36,475 bases of DNA from Marinilactibacillus kalidii (GTDB lineage Bacteria; Bacillota; Bacilli; Lactobacillales; Carnobacteriaceae_A): contig NZ_JAGFVM010000012.1 of NCBI RefSeq assembly GCF_017599325.1, positions 1 through 36,475 of the forward strand, read 5' to 3'. Each line of letters begins with the position of its first letter. Position 1 is the first letter of the stretch. Below the pieces are notes generated by a model, which was given only the letters and a program-made list of their open reading frames with translations, was not told the DNA's origin and made no database searches. A program made the translations under genes and the position numbers. Below, one piece after another: positions 24,210 to 32,798 of the stretch.

Positions 24210-24557
24210 ATGTCTATTGTACAACTGCTCATGCGTATCTGCCTATTTATCCTTCTTTTATTTTTCCTCAACTTTCTTCGAAAAAAAATACAGCTTAGAC
24301 GATTTATGATTATAGTACTATTCAGCCAAATGCTTTCGTTTCTAATGCTCTTCACTAACACATTCGCATCATTTGGTGTATCAGAAATCTTTTTCGATGT
24401 TCTATGGTGGACACTTGCCGTTACTGGGATTTACAGTTGTCTTTCCTTGAGCACAATAACTTCTAAATTACTTTCTATAGCGATTCTCTCGATGACTGCT
24501 ATTACTGTCTTTTTCACCTTGCTAGTAATGATGATGAGCGGTTGTGCTAGCTCCTGA
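24210..24557 (+). CDS. Small membrane protein, unknown
   Basis: A 115-residue, very hydrophobic protein with about four predicted transmembrane helices (roughly 5-24, 31-50, 62-80 and 86-109) and a short basic loop RKKIQLRR after the first. No family is recognised. AAAAGGAG precedes the ATG at proper spacing, which supports it as a real gene. A small inverted repeat TTGAAC/GTTCAA (24171-24195) lies just before the ribosome site. A 5-base-pair hairpin followed by T (24555-24572) may terminate it. Confidence 0.62.
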   Translation: MSIVQLLMRICLFILLLFFLNFLRKKIQLRRFMIIVLFSQMLSFLMLFTNTFASFGVSEIFFDVLWWTLAVTGIYSCLSLSTITSKLLSIAILSMTAITVFFTLLVMMMSGCASS

Positions 24558-24564
24558 TAGTTTA

Positions 24565-25122
24565 TCATTTTTCTGCATCAATCATTAGCGAGGGAAATAG
24601 CATAGCTTCTGCTTGATTACGAGGATCTATCTTTCTCGAACGATAGATTACGCCCTCTTGTTCTTCCCAATTTTCATAGTGAAATTCACCATTTTCATCA
24701 TGATACTCTAAAAAGTTAATTTCAAATCCAGCTTCCTCAAATATTCTTGCTAATGTCACGAAGTTGTATACTACTTTATGACTAGAAGCTGGATGATTTG
24801 TCGGTCCTGGACCACCTACTTGTATGATATGTTGATAGTCCTTGTTTCTAAAGTTACCGTCTGGTACGGCACATCTTATATATCCACCAGGCTTTAAATA
24901 ACGGTAGCATATTTTAGCCGCCTTTGATCCTTCATCAACAGACAGATGCTCCCAAACATGTTCTGCTAAAATGGCTTCTATAGAACCATACTCAAATTGG
25001 CTTTCCCATGATTTTTCTTCAATTAAATTTATTTCATTTTCTTGCGTATGTAACCATCCTGGATTATTATTATATCCTCCAGAACCAATCACTACTCTTA
25101 ATTTCTCTTTATATTGAGACAC
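24565..25122 (-). CDS. SAM-dependent methyltransferase-like protein
   Basis: A 185-residue cytoplasmic protein resembling the COG4627-type predicted class I methyltransferases. It has a VVIGSGGYNNNPGW glycine motif at the N-terminus in place of the usual GxGxG region. EAILAEHVWEHLS follows, where methyltransferases have the conserved His/Leu of motif IV, then YLKPGGYIRCAVPDG. The GTG at 25122 is chosen because AGGGGAG lies 6 bases before it; the in-frame GTG at 25167 lacks a site. The substrate is unknown. It is divergent from the acetyltransferase at 25238. Confidence 0.78.
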   Translation of the reverse strand: MSQYKEKLRVVIGSGGYNNNPGWLHTQENEINLIEEKSWESQFEYGSIEAILAEHVWEHLSVDEGSKAAKICYRYLKPGGYIRCAVPDGNFRNKDYQHIIQVGGPGPTNHPASSHKVVYNFVTLARIFEEAGFEINFLEYHDENGEFHYENWEEQEGVIYRSRKIDPRNQAEAMLFPSLMIDAEK

Positions 25123-25237
25123 TCTATTCTCCCCTATTTTTATCATCGATTTTTTTAATACTTTCACTATTCACTATTTTACCTGTTTTTTTGAACATTG
25201 AAATACTTTATAATCAAGAAGAATAGAGGAGGATATT

Positions 25238-25747
25238 ATGATAACAATTAAAGAGATTACTAAAATCACTACTGAACAAGCAGAACTAGTGGAATTATTT
25301 CAAGCAGTCGTAGCTTCTGGCGCGGCAATGAACTTCTTACATCCCATGAGCGAAGAAACAGCGGTTCACTATTGGGACGGTGTCTTGTCTGAACAGGTTC
25401 GCTTGTTCGTTGCCCTATTAGATGATGAAATCGTTGGAACTGTTCAATTGCAAATGAGTGATAAAGAAAACGCACCGCACCGTGCTGAGATCGCAAAACT
25501 GATGACTCATCCTAAAGCTCGTCGTAAAGGCGTCGCAAAGACGATTCTACAGTATGCTTTAAAAGTTGCGGAAGAGGAAAACAGAACCTTATTGTTATTG
25601 GATACCGAAAAAGAAGGTCCAGCGAATGCCCTTTATCAATCAGAAGGCTTTGTTTTATATGGCGAGATTCCTGCTTATTCTCAGGATCCTTTCGGCGTCT
25701 TTAAAGACGGCAATTGTTACTATAAATATTCTCCACAGCGTTCTTAA
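25238..25747 (+). CDS. GNAT family N-acetyltransferase
   Basis: A 169-residue cytoplasmic acetyl-CoA-dependent acetyltransferase. The central strand LFVALLDDEIVGTVQL is followed by the acetyl-CoA motif A: IAKLMTHPKARRKGVAKTIL, with RRKGVA as the pyrophosphate-binding Q/RxxGxA. The C-terminal LDTEKEGPANALYQSEGFV matches motif B. The acceptor substrate is unknown. AGAGGAGG precedes the ATG, with a TATAAT at 25209-25214 as probable -10. It ends at the long hairpin 25751-25799. Confidence 0.88.
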   Translation: MITIKEITKITTEQAELVELFQAVVASGAAMNFLHPMSEETAVHYWDGVLSEQVRLFVALLDDEIVGTVQLQMSDKENAPHRAEIAKLMTHPKARRKGVAKTILQYALKVAEEENRTLLLLDTEKEGPANALYQSEGFVLYGEIPAYSQDPFGVFKDGNCYYKYSPQRS

Positions 25748-25750
25748 GAC

Positions 25751-25799
25751 AAAATAAAAACGATTTAGATGACACTTAAATCTAAGTCGTTTTTATTTT
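25751..25799. terminator. Long bidirectional terminator
   Basis: A 20-base-pair stem (25751-25770 with 25780-25799) with a single G-U position and a 9-base loop. The A-rich left end and T-rich right end let it work for both the acetyltransferase (plus) and the HAD gene (minus). Confidence 0.88.
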
Positions 25800-25803
25800 C
25801 TTC

Positions 25804-26484
25804 TTATTTATTTGTTTTGTTACTTTCAATTATTTCCTTCATCAAATCTTCGAGCGCATCACTAGAAAAATCCGGCGCTGGGTAGTACGGATTGAATTGG
25901 GTGTTTTTTCGTTTGATGTAAGCCGTTTTGAGTCCGGCTTTTTTTGCACCAAACAGATCCCAATCATGGGTAGCGACCATGACCGTCTCTTCTGGGTTCA
26001 GTGAATTTTCCTTCATTACATATTGATAAATAGCTTTATACGGCTTGTAGCGTTTAACAGTATCTACAGAGTAATAGCGGTCAACCAAGTCTATTATCCT
26101 AGCATGGGTTAACTGTGTCTTTACCATCGCCTCTGATGAATTCGTGACTGCAATGACCGTCAATTGATTGTCTTTCAGTAAGGTTAACGCTTTTTCTACA
26201 TCATCGTAGGCTGGCAATGCTTGAAATGCCCCGAGGATATCTTGTTTCGTCTCTTCTGTTAGTTCTTTATCACTTTCGATAAATAGACTTTCTAAAGCAG
26301 CTTCCGTTAATTTACTGAAATCTTCATATTCATTCAACCCACCCAAAACTGTTGAAGAATGAAGAACCGTTTTAAACCAATAAGCCATCACAAATTCTCC
26401 ATCAAAGTATTGTGCAAATTTTTCTTTTAACAAACTGAGATTTAGTAAGGTCTCGTTCATATCAAACAATACAGTCTTAATCAT
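25804..26484 (-). CDS. HAD-superfamily hydrolase (2-haloacid dehalogenase-like)
   Basis: A 226-residue cytoplasmic hydrolase. HAD motif I is VLFDMNETL with nucleophile Asp8; the second Asp of DxD is Asn, as in the haloacid dehalogenase subgroup. Motif II is VIAVTNSSEAM, motif III KRYKPYKAIY with its Lys, and motif IV VATHDWDLFGAKKAGL. An all-alpha cap of about 100 residues follows motif I. It may act on a haloacid or, as often, on a phosphate ester. The start at 26484 is chosen because the family N-terminus begins here; an in-frame start 16 codons upstream would add a non-family stretch. The ribosome site is weak. Confidence 0.83.
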   Translation of the reverse strand: MIKTVLFDMNETLLNLSLLKEKFAQYFDGEFVMAYWFKTVLHSSTVLGGLNEYEDFSKLTEAALESLFIESDKELTEETKQDILGAFQALPAYDDVEKALTLLKDNQLTVIAVTNSSEAMVKTQLTHARIIDLVDRYYSVDTVKRYKPYKAIYQYVMKENSLNPEETVMVATHDWDLFGAKKAGLKTAYIKRKNTQFNPYYPAPDFSSDALEDLMKEIIESNKTNK

Positions 26485-26530
26485 TTTTATCCACTCTTTC
26501 TCGGTTTTTATCTTGTCAGCAGTATAAAGC

Positions 26531-26561
26531 AAAAAGCTCCCTTCCAGAAGAAAGAAAGCTT
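26531..26561 (-). terminator. Terminator of the glutathionyl-hydroquinone reductase-like gene
   Basis: A 12-position stem in minus-strand RNA (complement of 26534-26545 with 26550-26561) with three G-U pairs and a 4-base loop, followed by five T. A possible TATACT -10 for the HAD gene follows directly. Confidence 0.6.
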
Positions 26562-26570
26562 CATAATGAT

Positions 26571-27530
26571 TTATTTGTCTAGGCTAAAATCCAATTCTGG
26601 TCCTTTTGGTACGATACCATTTGGATTGATTTGCTTGTGACTACGGTAGTAATGTTTTTTAATATGATCAAAGTCGACTGTTTTTTTAACCCCCGGCTCA
26701 TTATACAATTCTCTTGTATAACGCCACAGATTTTTATAGTCTACGATTCTTCTGATGTTACATTTAAAATGACCATGATAGGCACTATCGAATCGGATCA
26801 ACGTTGTAAATAAGCGCCAATCTGCTTCTGTAATCTCGTCTCCGACTAAGAATCGACTATTTTCAAGTCGTTCTTCGATGTCATCCAATGCATCAAAAAG
26901 CTTCGTCACTTCTTTTTCATAAACCTCTTGTGTCGTAGCAAAACCGGCTTTATACACACCGTTATTGATTGTGCCATAAACCTTGTCATTGATCTCATCG
27001 ATCTTTGTCATTTTATCTTCTGGAAGATAATCTTTATCATTTGCACCCACTTCGTCAAAAGCTGAGTTCAGCATACGCATAATATTTGCAGATTCATTGT
27101 TGACGATTTTATTTTCTTTTAAATCATATAAGACAGGCACGGTAACCCGTCCGCTATATTTCGGTTCAACATGCGTATAAATCTGATAAAGATAATCCGC
27201 ATGGATAACAGGGTCTTGGATGACACCTTCTTCGTCCTCGAAAGTCCAACCGTTTTCTCCCATTAATGTGTTGACCACAGAAATCGAAATCATCTCTTCC
27301 AACCCTTTAAGACTACGCATGATGAGTGCACGACTTGCCCATGGACAAGCGAGTGAAACATATAAATGATAGCGATTCGGCTCTGCTTTAAATCCAGCTT
27401 CTCCAGTTGGACCAGCACTACCGTCTTTCGTGATCCAGTTTCTAAATTGTGACTCCTCACGAATAAATTCGCCTTCGTCGTTATTGTAATCCCATTTGTC
27501 GTACCATTTTCCTTTAACTAATAGTCCCAT
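26571..27530 (-). CDS. Glutathione S-transferase-like protein (glutathionyl-hydroquinone reductase type)
   Basis: A 319-residue cytoplasmic protein of the Xi-class/YqjG family. The catalytic Cys62 lies in LYVSLACPWASRALI, the family signature. VTVPVLYD with IVNNESANIMRML, the cis-Pro and glutathione-gamma-Glu binding region, follows, then the alpha-helical C-terminal domain with DWRLFTTLIRFDSAYHGHFKCN. Enzymes of this type reduce glutathionyl-hydroquinones. Whether this organism makes glutathione is unknown, so a related thiol may serve. A sigma-A promoter (27579-27607) lies upstream and a terminator downstream. Confidence 0.9.
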   Translation of the reverse strand: MGLLVKGKWYDKWDYNNDEGEFIREESQFRNWITKDGSAGPTGEAGFKAEPNRYHLYVSLACPWASRALIMRSLKGLEEMISISVVNTLMGENGWTFEDEEGVIQDPVIHADYLYQIYTHVEPKYSGRVTVPVLYDLKENKIVNNESANIMRMLNSAFDEVGANDKDYLPEDKMTKIDEINDKVYGTINNGVYKAGFATTQEVYEKEVTKLFDALDDIEERLENSRFLVGDEITEADWRLFTTLIRFDSAYHGHFKCNIRRIVDYKNLWRYTRELYNEPGVKKTVDFDHIKKHYYRSHKQINPNGIVPKGPELDFSLDK

Positions 27531-27578
27531 AAGCGACCCCTTTCAAGATAGATACCGTTTCAATTGTTACCTACTACC

Positions 27579-27607
27579 AGTATAAATCTCGAAATCGAAA
27601 TAAACAA
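27579..27607 (-). promoter_or_regulatory. Promoter of the GST-like gene
   Basis: Read on the minus strand: TTGTTT, a 17-base spacer, TATACT. Confidence 0.62.
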
Positions 27608-27646
27608 ATAACTTTAATCATTATTTGCTAGAAGATTAAACAACGG

Positions 27647-28216
27647 TTAACATTTACTCAAAAAATAAGTAAGTACCGAATCATCCTCTGTCAATTCTGG
27701 ATGATGGGCTGTTACAAGTACATTTGCTTGTTCGGCCGCAACGATTTTATCGTCTACTCTTGCTAGAATAGTCGCTTTTGGTCCTACTGATTGAATATAA
27801 GGTGCGCGAATAAAAATAGCCTCTACCGGTCGTTCAATCCCTTGAAAATCGAGTGATGTTTCAAAACTGGCTACTTGTCTACCGAAACCATTGCGTTCGA
27901 CTTCCATTTCAATAAATCCTAAGCGAAGATCTGTTGTTTCATGGGTCTTATCTGTACTACATAAAATCAGTCCAGCACAGGTTCCGAATATCGCTTTGCC
28001 TTCTTGATGAAATTGTCTTAGCTGATTTTCCAGTCCTTGTTCTCGAATCAAACGTCCAATCGCCGTTGATTCACCACCTGGAATGATCAATCCATCTAAT
28101 TGGTCGAAATCTGATACCGATTTGACTGAAACAGGTTGAACCCTTGCCCTTCTCAATGCTTGTAGGTGTTCTTCGACAGCCCCTTGAAGATTCAAGACGC
28201 CAATTCTTTTCGTCAT
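27647..28216 (-). CDS. pdxT: Pyridoxal 5'-phosphate synthase glutaminase subunit PdxT
   Basis: A 189-residue class I glutaminase that frees ammonia from glutamine and channels it to PdxS for de novo vitamin B6 synthesis. PGGEST (about 46-51) forms the oxyanion loop, IFGTCAGLIL carries nucleophile Cys80, and HHPELTED carries the His172/Glu174 pair. The length is normal. The start at 28216 is chosen because GAGG of the pdxS end is 9 bases upstream; the in-frame ATG three codons earlier abuts that site. It begins 2 bases after the pdxS stop, so the two subunits are co-translated. Confidence 0.96.
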   Translation of the reverse strand: MTKRIGVLNLQGAVEEHLQALRRARVQPVSVKSVSDFDQLDGLIIPGGESTAIGRLIREQGLENQLRQFHQEGKAIFGTCAGLILCSTDKTHETTDLRLGFIEMEVERNGFGRQVASFETSLDFQGIERPVEAIFIRAPYIQSVGPKATILARVDDKIVAAEQANVLVTAHHPELTEDDSVLTYFLSKC

Positions 28217-28218
28217 GC

Positions 28219-29109
28219 TTACCATCCTCTTTCTTGCATCCGTTCACTTTCTTGAAGTTGACTGATTTCAATCCCTTTCATCGGTTCGCCTAAATCTTTA
28301 GACAAGGCTGCAAGTAATTCATAGTCTTCATAATTTGTTGTCGCTTGAACAATGGCACGTGCAAATTTTTCTGGTGATTCGGATTTGAAAATGCCTGATC
28401 CTACAAAAACACCGTCTGCGCCTAAACTCATCATCAAGGCTGCATCTGCTGGTGTCGCTACACCGCCAGCGGCAAAGTTGACCACTGGTAACTTTCCTAG
28501 TTCTTTTATTTCTTTTACTAATTGATAAGGTGCGCCTAAGTCTCTTGCAAAGGTCATCAGCTCATCATCGGATTTTGTTGATAACAAACGAATTTGGCTA
28601 TTCACTTTTCTCATATGGCGAACAGCTTCCACGATATTTCCTGTACCTGGCTCCCCTTTTGTTCTCAGCATAGACGCCCCTTCACCAATTCTTCTCAATG
28701 CTTCTCCAAGATCACGACATCCACAAACAAATGGGACAACGTATTCTGACTTCAGCAAGTGGAATTCTTCATCCGCTGGTGTGAGTACTTCACTTTCATC
28801 GATATAGTCAACACCCATTGACTCTAAAATTCGTGCTTCTGAGATATGTCCAATTCTTGCTTTAGCCATGACAGGAATACTGACTGCATTCATCACTTCT
28901 TCAATAATCGTTGGATCCGCCATGCGCGCAACACCACCCGCTTTACGAATATCTGATGGTACACGTTCCAGCGCCATGACCGCTACTGCGCCCGCTGCTT
29001 CTGCAATGCGTGCTTGCTCTGCATTGATGACATCCATAATAACGCCACCCTTTTGCATCTGTGCCATTCCTCGTTTGACTCTTTCGCTACCGATTACTTT
29101 TTTAGTCAT
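28219..29109 (-). CDS. pdxS: Pyridoxal 5'-phosphate synthase lyase subunit PdxS
   Basis: A 296-residue (beta/alpha)8 enzyme that builds pyridoxal phosphate from ribose 5-phosphate, glyceraldehyde 3-phosphate and ammonia supplied by PdxT. GGVIMDV carries Asp26. [11 protein letters not shown] carries the Schiff-base Lys83, and [15 protein letters not shown] carries Lys151, matching the two catalytic lysines of the family. [15 protein letters not shown] and [11 protein letters not shown] form the phosphate sites. It is the first gene of the pdxST operon, divergent from pdxR, with a TATACT -10 (complement of 29151-29156) and a poor -35, consistent with activation by PdxR. Confidence 0.97.
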   Translation of the reverse strand: MTKKVIGSERVKRGMAQMQKGGVIMDVINAEQARIAEAAGAVAVMALERVPSDIRKAGGVARMADPTIIEEVMNAVSIPVMAKARIGHISEARILESMGVDYIDESEVLTPADEEFHLLKSEYVVPFVCGCRDLGEALRRIGEGASMLRTKGEPGTGNIVEAVRHMRKVNSQIRLLSTKSDDELMTFARDLGAPYQLVKEIKELGKLPVVNFAAGGVATPADAALMMSLGADGVFVGSGIFKSESPEKFARAIVQATTNYEDYELLAALSKDLGEPMKGIEISQLQESERMQERGW

Positions 29110-29180
29110 TATTCATTATCCCCCAATTTTTTATCGTTCTCATGTCTGTTAGTATACAAAAAGAAAAAAAATCTCCCTAC

Positions 29181-29212
29181 ATCCAATTGGACGATAAATA
29201 CACCATCCAATT
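29181..29212. promoter_or_regulatory. Probable PdxR operator in the pdxR-pdxST gap
   Basis: Two direct copies of ATCCAATT (29181-29188 and 29205-29212), 24 bases apart, the first being part of the palindrome TCCAATTGGA. They lie upstream of the weak pdxS promoter and overlap the likely -35 TTGGAC (29187-29192) of pdxR. Repeated sites of this kind between divergent pdxR and pdxST are known for PdxR regulators, which activate pdxST and repress themselves when pyridoxal phosphate is low or high respectively. The exact boundaries are inferred. Confidence 0.6.
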
Positions 29213-29251
29213 TTATGGTAAAATAATAAAAATTAGAAAGGAGTTTCTCCA

Positions 29252-30652
29252 ATGAAAAATTGGTCGCTTCCCAAACAAAAAAACAAGCCACTTTATCAAG
29301 AGATTATGTTAATGATAGAAGAACATATTCGAACCGGTAGACTAATCCCTGGAGAACGGCTTCCGGCTGAGCGAAAATTAGCCGAAACACTAAAGGTAAA
29401 CCGCTCAACCGTGATTCGTGCAATGGAAGAACTGACTGCTCAAGGTGTGTTGACCAGAAAAAAAGGAAGCGGCACCTTTGTAAACTCAGATAAATGGGGG
29501 TTACAGATGCGACCGATGATCAATTGGGGCACTGCACTCACAACAAATCATCTCAAACGAAAAACACCTTATCAATTAGCTGCCGAACGCATGAAATCAC
29601 AATTTACTGACAGCGCCCTAGATCTCTCAAATGGGACTTTACCCGCTGATTTATTACCTGAACTTCGCGCGCCGGACCTTTCTTGGAAAGAACTCGTTCA
29701 ACAGGAAAAGGCTCAAGTGACCGTTACCCATGGAATTCAAACCTTAAGGGAAAGTGTCCAACGACATCTCAAACGTACGTATCAAATCACTGTACCGATT
29801 GAAGAAATTCTCATTACTTCCGGCACACAAAATGCTTTGTTTCTGATTACGCAAGGTTTATTGAAGCCCGGAGATACCATCGGAATAGAAGCACCCTCTT
29901 ATTTCTACTCTCTACGTTTGTTTCAAGCTGCTGGTCTTCGGATCGTGCCCATCGCAATGGACAGTGAAGGTATGACGATAAAGGGACTACAGGAAGCTTC
30001 TTTAAACTATCCGTTGAAAATGGTTTTTTTGAATCCTGTTTTTCAAAATCCTACTGGTCTCGTCATGAGTGCCAAGAGAAAGACTGAAATATTAGATTAC
30101 TGTTTACTGAAGCGTATTCCAATCGTAGAAGATGATGCCTATGGTGGTCTGGTATTTGATGAAACTGTAGATCATCGTCCGTTGAAGCAGTTAGACACAG
30201 CGCAACAAGTGATTTATTTAGGAACGATGTCAAAATTGGCCGGTCAACACTTACGCGTTGGATGGATGGTGGGACCACAAGCCATCTTAGAGGAATTAGC
30301 AGAAATTCGTCTACAAATTGATTCTGAGGTCAGCTTTCTTCCTCAATTTATGGCAGATGCTTTCTTACGTGGAGAACTCGAAGATCATTTATTGTTTCTT
30401 CGAACTGAACTGGCAAGGAGAGCACGTGCGCTAGAAAATTGGTTACGTGGACAATTCGGTCAGTCCATTACCTTTGAACCTGCTAAAGGTGGATTCCATC
30501 TGTATTGTCGCTTCCCCGATAAAACTGAAGCAGAAGTAAAAGAAATCTTGCTTGCTCTACTTGATCAAAAAATGATTGTTGCAGAAGGTGAGAAATTCGG
30601 CGATCAAACGAACGGATTTAGATTAAGTTTTATCCATTTTAACGACATATAA
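29252..30652 (+). CDS. pdxR: PdxR, MocR-type regulator of vitamin B6 synthesis
   Basis: A 466-residue GntR/MocR-family protein. Residues 1-~78 are the winged helix-turn-helix (ERKLAETLKVNRSTVIRAME, then GVLTRKKGSGTFV). The rest is a fold-type I aminotransferase-like domain with SGTQNALFLI, NPVFQNPTGLVMS, VEDDAYGGLVFD and the pyridoxal-phosphate Lys328 in GTMSKLAGQ. It is assigned as PdxR because it is divergent from pdxST with shared repeats between. It senses pyridoxal phosphate rather than acting as an enzyme. AAAGGAG precedes the ATG. Confidence 0.92.
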   Translation: MKNWSLPKQKNKPLYQEIMLMIEEHIRTGRLIPGERLPAERKLAETLKVNRSTVIRAMEELTAQGVLTRKKGSGTFVNSDKWGLQMRPMINWGTALTTNHLKRKTPYQLAAERMKSQFTDSALDLSNGTLPADLLPELRAPDLSWKELVQQEKAQVTVTHGIQTLRESVQRHLKRTYQITVPIEEILITSGTQNALFLITQGLLKPGDTIGIEAPSYFYSLRLFQAAGLRIVPIAMDSEGMTIKGLQEASLNYPLKMVFLNPVFQNPTGLVMSAKRKTEILDYCLLKRIPIVEDDAYGGLVFDETVDHRPLKQLDTAQQVIYLGTMSKLAGQHLRVGWMVGPQAILEELAEIRLQIDSEVSFLPQFMADAFLRGELEDHLLFLRTELARRARALENWLRGQFGQSITFEPAKGGFHLYCRFPDKTEAEVKEILLALLDQKMIVAEGEKFGDQTNGFRLSFIHFNDI

Positions 30653-30693
30653 ATAAGCGCGTAACTTAAGACAGCTAAGTTACGCGCTTATTT
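30651..30693. terminator. Strong bidirectional terminator
   Basis: A perfect 18-base-pair stem (30651-30668 with 30676-30693) with a 7-base loop, starting within the pdxR stop codon. It serves pdxR (plus) and the MepB-family gene (minus), which converge here. Confidence 0.88.
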
Positions 30694-30706
30694 TGATTAA
30701 TTTCTT

Positions 30707-31195
30707 TTAGGAATAGTATAGCGTTGAACGTTTATCGATAGCTGTATCTTTGGTCAAGTCAATAAAATAAGCTGATTGCCACTTTTTTGTTTTTGTTGCT
30801 GAGGGGTTTAAGTCTTTTTCCCACGTAGGATAAATTCTAATTGCCATTTTCCCTTTAGATGTTTCGCTTTTAAGTATGCCCTGCTCATGTAAGACAGCTT
30901 TAGGAAAAATAAATTGACCTATTTTCTCTTTGTCCACTATCGATACAATCAATTTATCTGGACTATCCTGAAATACATACGGCTGATTTTTGCTGTTGCT
31001 ATCTTTTTCCCAGAACGCTACAAAGTATCCAGCTTTTTTTGGCGTCCGTTTCGCCAAACGACTTCTATATAAATATTGACCCACATTGAAGCAGATACCT
31101 TCGTATTCAGCATTTTGAGTCTCATATGTTATATTTGTCAGATCACCATGACCTATTTTCAATAATTGTTGTTTAATAAGTGCCATAGATTTCAA
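30707..31195 (-). CDS. MepB family protein
   Basis: A cytoplasmic protein of about 162 residues. The segments YEGICFNVGQYLYRSRLAKR, KAGYFVAFWEKD and IFPKAVLHEQGIL match the MepB family, named from the gene next to the MepA efflux pump of S. aureus. Its biochemical function is unknown. The start is uncertain: a TTG at 31195 has GAGGAGT 9 bases upstream and is preferred. An ATG lies three codons later, and an upstream TTG at 31213 overlaps the ribosome site. It follows the acetyltransferase gene by about 20 bases and is likely co-transcribed with it. Confidence 0.78.
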   Translation of the reverse strand: MKSMALIKQQLLKIGHGDLTNITYETQNAEYEGICFNVGQYLYRSRLAKRTPKKAGYFVAFWEKDSNSKNQPYVFQDSPDKLIVSIVDKEKIGQFIFPKAVLHEQGILKSETSKGKMAIRIYPTWEKDLNPSATKTKKWQSAYFIDLTKDTAIDKRSTLYYS

Positions 31196-31215
31196 CTCAG
31201 CATTACTCCTCAATG

Positions 31216-31752
31216 TTATTTTTTCCAGTCGCTAAACAAAAGACCATAATTGTAAACATCCAACCATTTCCCGTCTTGAAAGAGACCTTCTCGATCAACG
31301 CCTTCTCTTTGGAAACCGATATTTTCGTATACTTTAATAGCAGGTTCATTGTTGCTATGGACGCTTAACCGAATTTTATGTAGTCCAAGTTCGTAAAAAG
31401 CAAATTTGCTGATCGTGTGTACAGCATCCGTTGCGTAGCCTTTTCCTCTATTAGACGCTGGAACGATTGCAAGCCCAAGCTCTGCACCTCTATTCTTGAA
31501 CTGCACATCGGAGAGAGATACCCAACCTACGAATTCACTTGAAAAGCGATCGCGAATCGCAAAGAGAAATCGTTCGTTACTGTCACTATCACCTTGAAAC
31601 GTTTTCCACATTTCTTCATTCCATGGATGAAAGGTATCCCAGCTGATATTGCGTAAAAATTCATTGTCCCACTGATATTGCGTCAGCATACCAAAATCTT
31701 CCTCTTCAAAATGCGTCAGTGCAATCTTTTTTCCCGATATCACATTCTTCAC
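31216..31752 (-). CDS. GNAT family N-acetyltransferase (RimJ/RimL-like)
   Basis: A 178-residue cytoplasmic acetyltransferase. ALTHFEEEDFGMLTQYQWD opens the RimJ/RimL-like fold. Motif A is ELGLAIVPASNRGKGYATDA with NRGKGYA as the acetyl-CoA binding loop. The C-terminal SVHSNNEPAIKVYENIGFQ with REGLFQDGKW completes the family pattern. The GTG at 31752 is chosen because GAAGGAGG lies just upstream. The open frame extends 54 codons further, but that part is the out-of-frame end of the small membrane gene. The substrate is unknown. Confidence 0.87.
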   Translation of the reverse strand: MKNVISGKKIALTHFEEEDFGMLTQYQWDNEFLRNISWDTFHPWNEEMWKTFQGDSDSNERFLFAIRDRFSSEFVGWVSLSDVQFKNRGAELGLAIVPASNRGKGYATDAVHTISKFAFYELGLHKIRLSVHSNNEPAIKVYENIGFQREGVDREGLFQDGKWLDVYNYGLLFSDWKK

Positions 31753-31777
31753 TTTTTTACCTCCTTCAAATGAATAG

Positions 31778-31805
31778 AAAAAAAGAGGCTTGCTTGCGCA
31801 GCCCC
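31778..31805 (-). terminator. Terminator of the 68-residue membrane protein gene
   Basis: In minus-strand RNA, GGGGCT (complement of 31800-31805) pairs with AGCCTC (complement of 31785-31790), with one G-U, and is followed by T and seven more T. Confidence 0.55.
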
Positions 31806-31813
31806 ATTTTACT

Positions 31814-32020
31814 CTATGGTTTTTTAAGTACTCTGTAAAAATAAATATAAATACTAAATACGATATACGTAATCGCTGCATAAATCCCACCTGCATAAAG
31901 TCCCATGAGCGCAACCATTAAATAAGTACCACCTGTCGAAAATGCTCCTTGTAAAAATCCGATAATAAACAGTATGATCATGACACGATTTCTGTTTTTT
32001 ACGATTCGTGCTAATTCCAT
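31814..32020 (-). CDS. Small two-helix membrane protein, unknown
   Basis: A 68-residue protein with a basic start (KNRNRV) and two hydrophobic helices at about residues 13-35 and 38-61, ending in a short basic tail. No family can be named. AAAAGGAGAAC precedes the ATG, and a TATAAT -10 (complement of 32071-32076) lies about 50 bases upstream, so it is probably real. It has its own terminator before the acetyltransferase gene. Confidence 0.6.
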   Translation of the reverse strand: MELARIVKNRNRVMIILFIIGFLQGAFSTGGTYLMVALMGLYAGGIYAAITYIVFSIYIYFYRVLKKP

Positions 32021-32144
32021 AAATCTGTTCTCCTTTTCACTTGCTTATTCGTTTTTGATACTCCTAATAAATTATACCTTTTTCTAGCGGTAAATGTATA
32101 AGGAATTTCATATGATTTTATAACTATTCTGTGAACATGATGCC

Positions 32145-32798
32145 TTAATCCATCGCTGCCGATTCTAATTTCAAATTGATCAGTAAGGGTGCCAAACAAA
32201 ACAGGATACTTTTAGCGCCAAATACCGCTATCAAACCAATGCCCGCCAGTACGCCAACATGATAGTTAAGTAATGTATACGCGTAAAAGGTCCCTTTGTC
32301 TTTACTGGACTTTGTAGCTGTTAGATAGTAATCCATCCACGCTTGAATACACTGCCGAATATTTCCCGTAGAGAATAAGGTCGGACTCACGTAATTTTTT
32401 GTACCGTTGAATACGCCCCATTGAAAAGCCGTTAAGGCGAATAGTGGTAATAACGCCAATAAGTCATTTGCTCCTTTGGGGATCAGACCGATCATACAGA
32501 CCCCGATAACTTCTACCAGCAGGCAAATTCTAACGGATTGTTCTGTATATTTTTCACTCAAAAATGACGACACAAATAAACTGATAATAAAGATACCCAA
32601 CGCTGATATTCTAACAAATGCGTCCAAGAGACTTACTTCACTGATACTGATAAATAGCTGAATCAAATTCGCCGTTTGCGCTGAGCCAAAATTTCCTCTC
32701 AGCAACAAGGCATAGCTTCCACAGAAACCACCAATCATGCACATGGAATAATGGAGAAAATGTTCATATTGATAGGTTTGCTTAGCAGGTATATTCAT
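32145..32798 (-). CDS. DUF1275 (YoaK-like) membrane protein
   Basis: A 217-residue integral membrane protein of the YoaK/DUF1275 family. Family landmarks are GGFCGSYALLLRGNFGSAQTAN in the first helix pair, ALTAFQWGVFNGTK mid-protein and the STGNIRQCIQA segment. About six transmembrane helices are predicted. The function of the family is unknown. AGAGG lies 7 bases before the ATG. A possible 24-codon leader frame overlaps its start, and a sigma-A promoter lies at 32901-32930. Confidence 0.85.
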   Translation of the reverse strand: MNIPAKQTYQYEHFLHYSMCMIGGFCGSYALLLRGNFGSAQTANLIQLFISISEVSLLDAFVRISALGIFIISLFVSSFLSEKYTEQSVRICLLVEVIGVCMIGLIPKGANDLLALLPLFALTAFQWGVFNGTKNYVSPTLFSTGNIRQCIQAWMDYYLTATKSSKDKGTFYAYTLLNYHVGVLAGIGLIAVFGAKSILFCLAPLLINLKLESAAMD

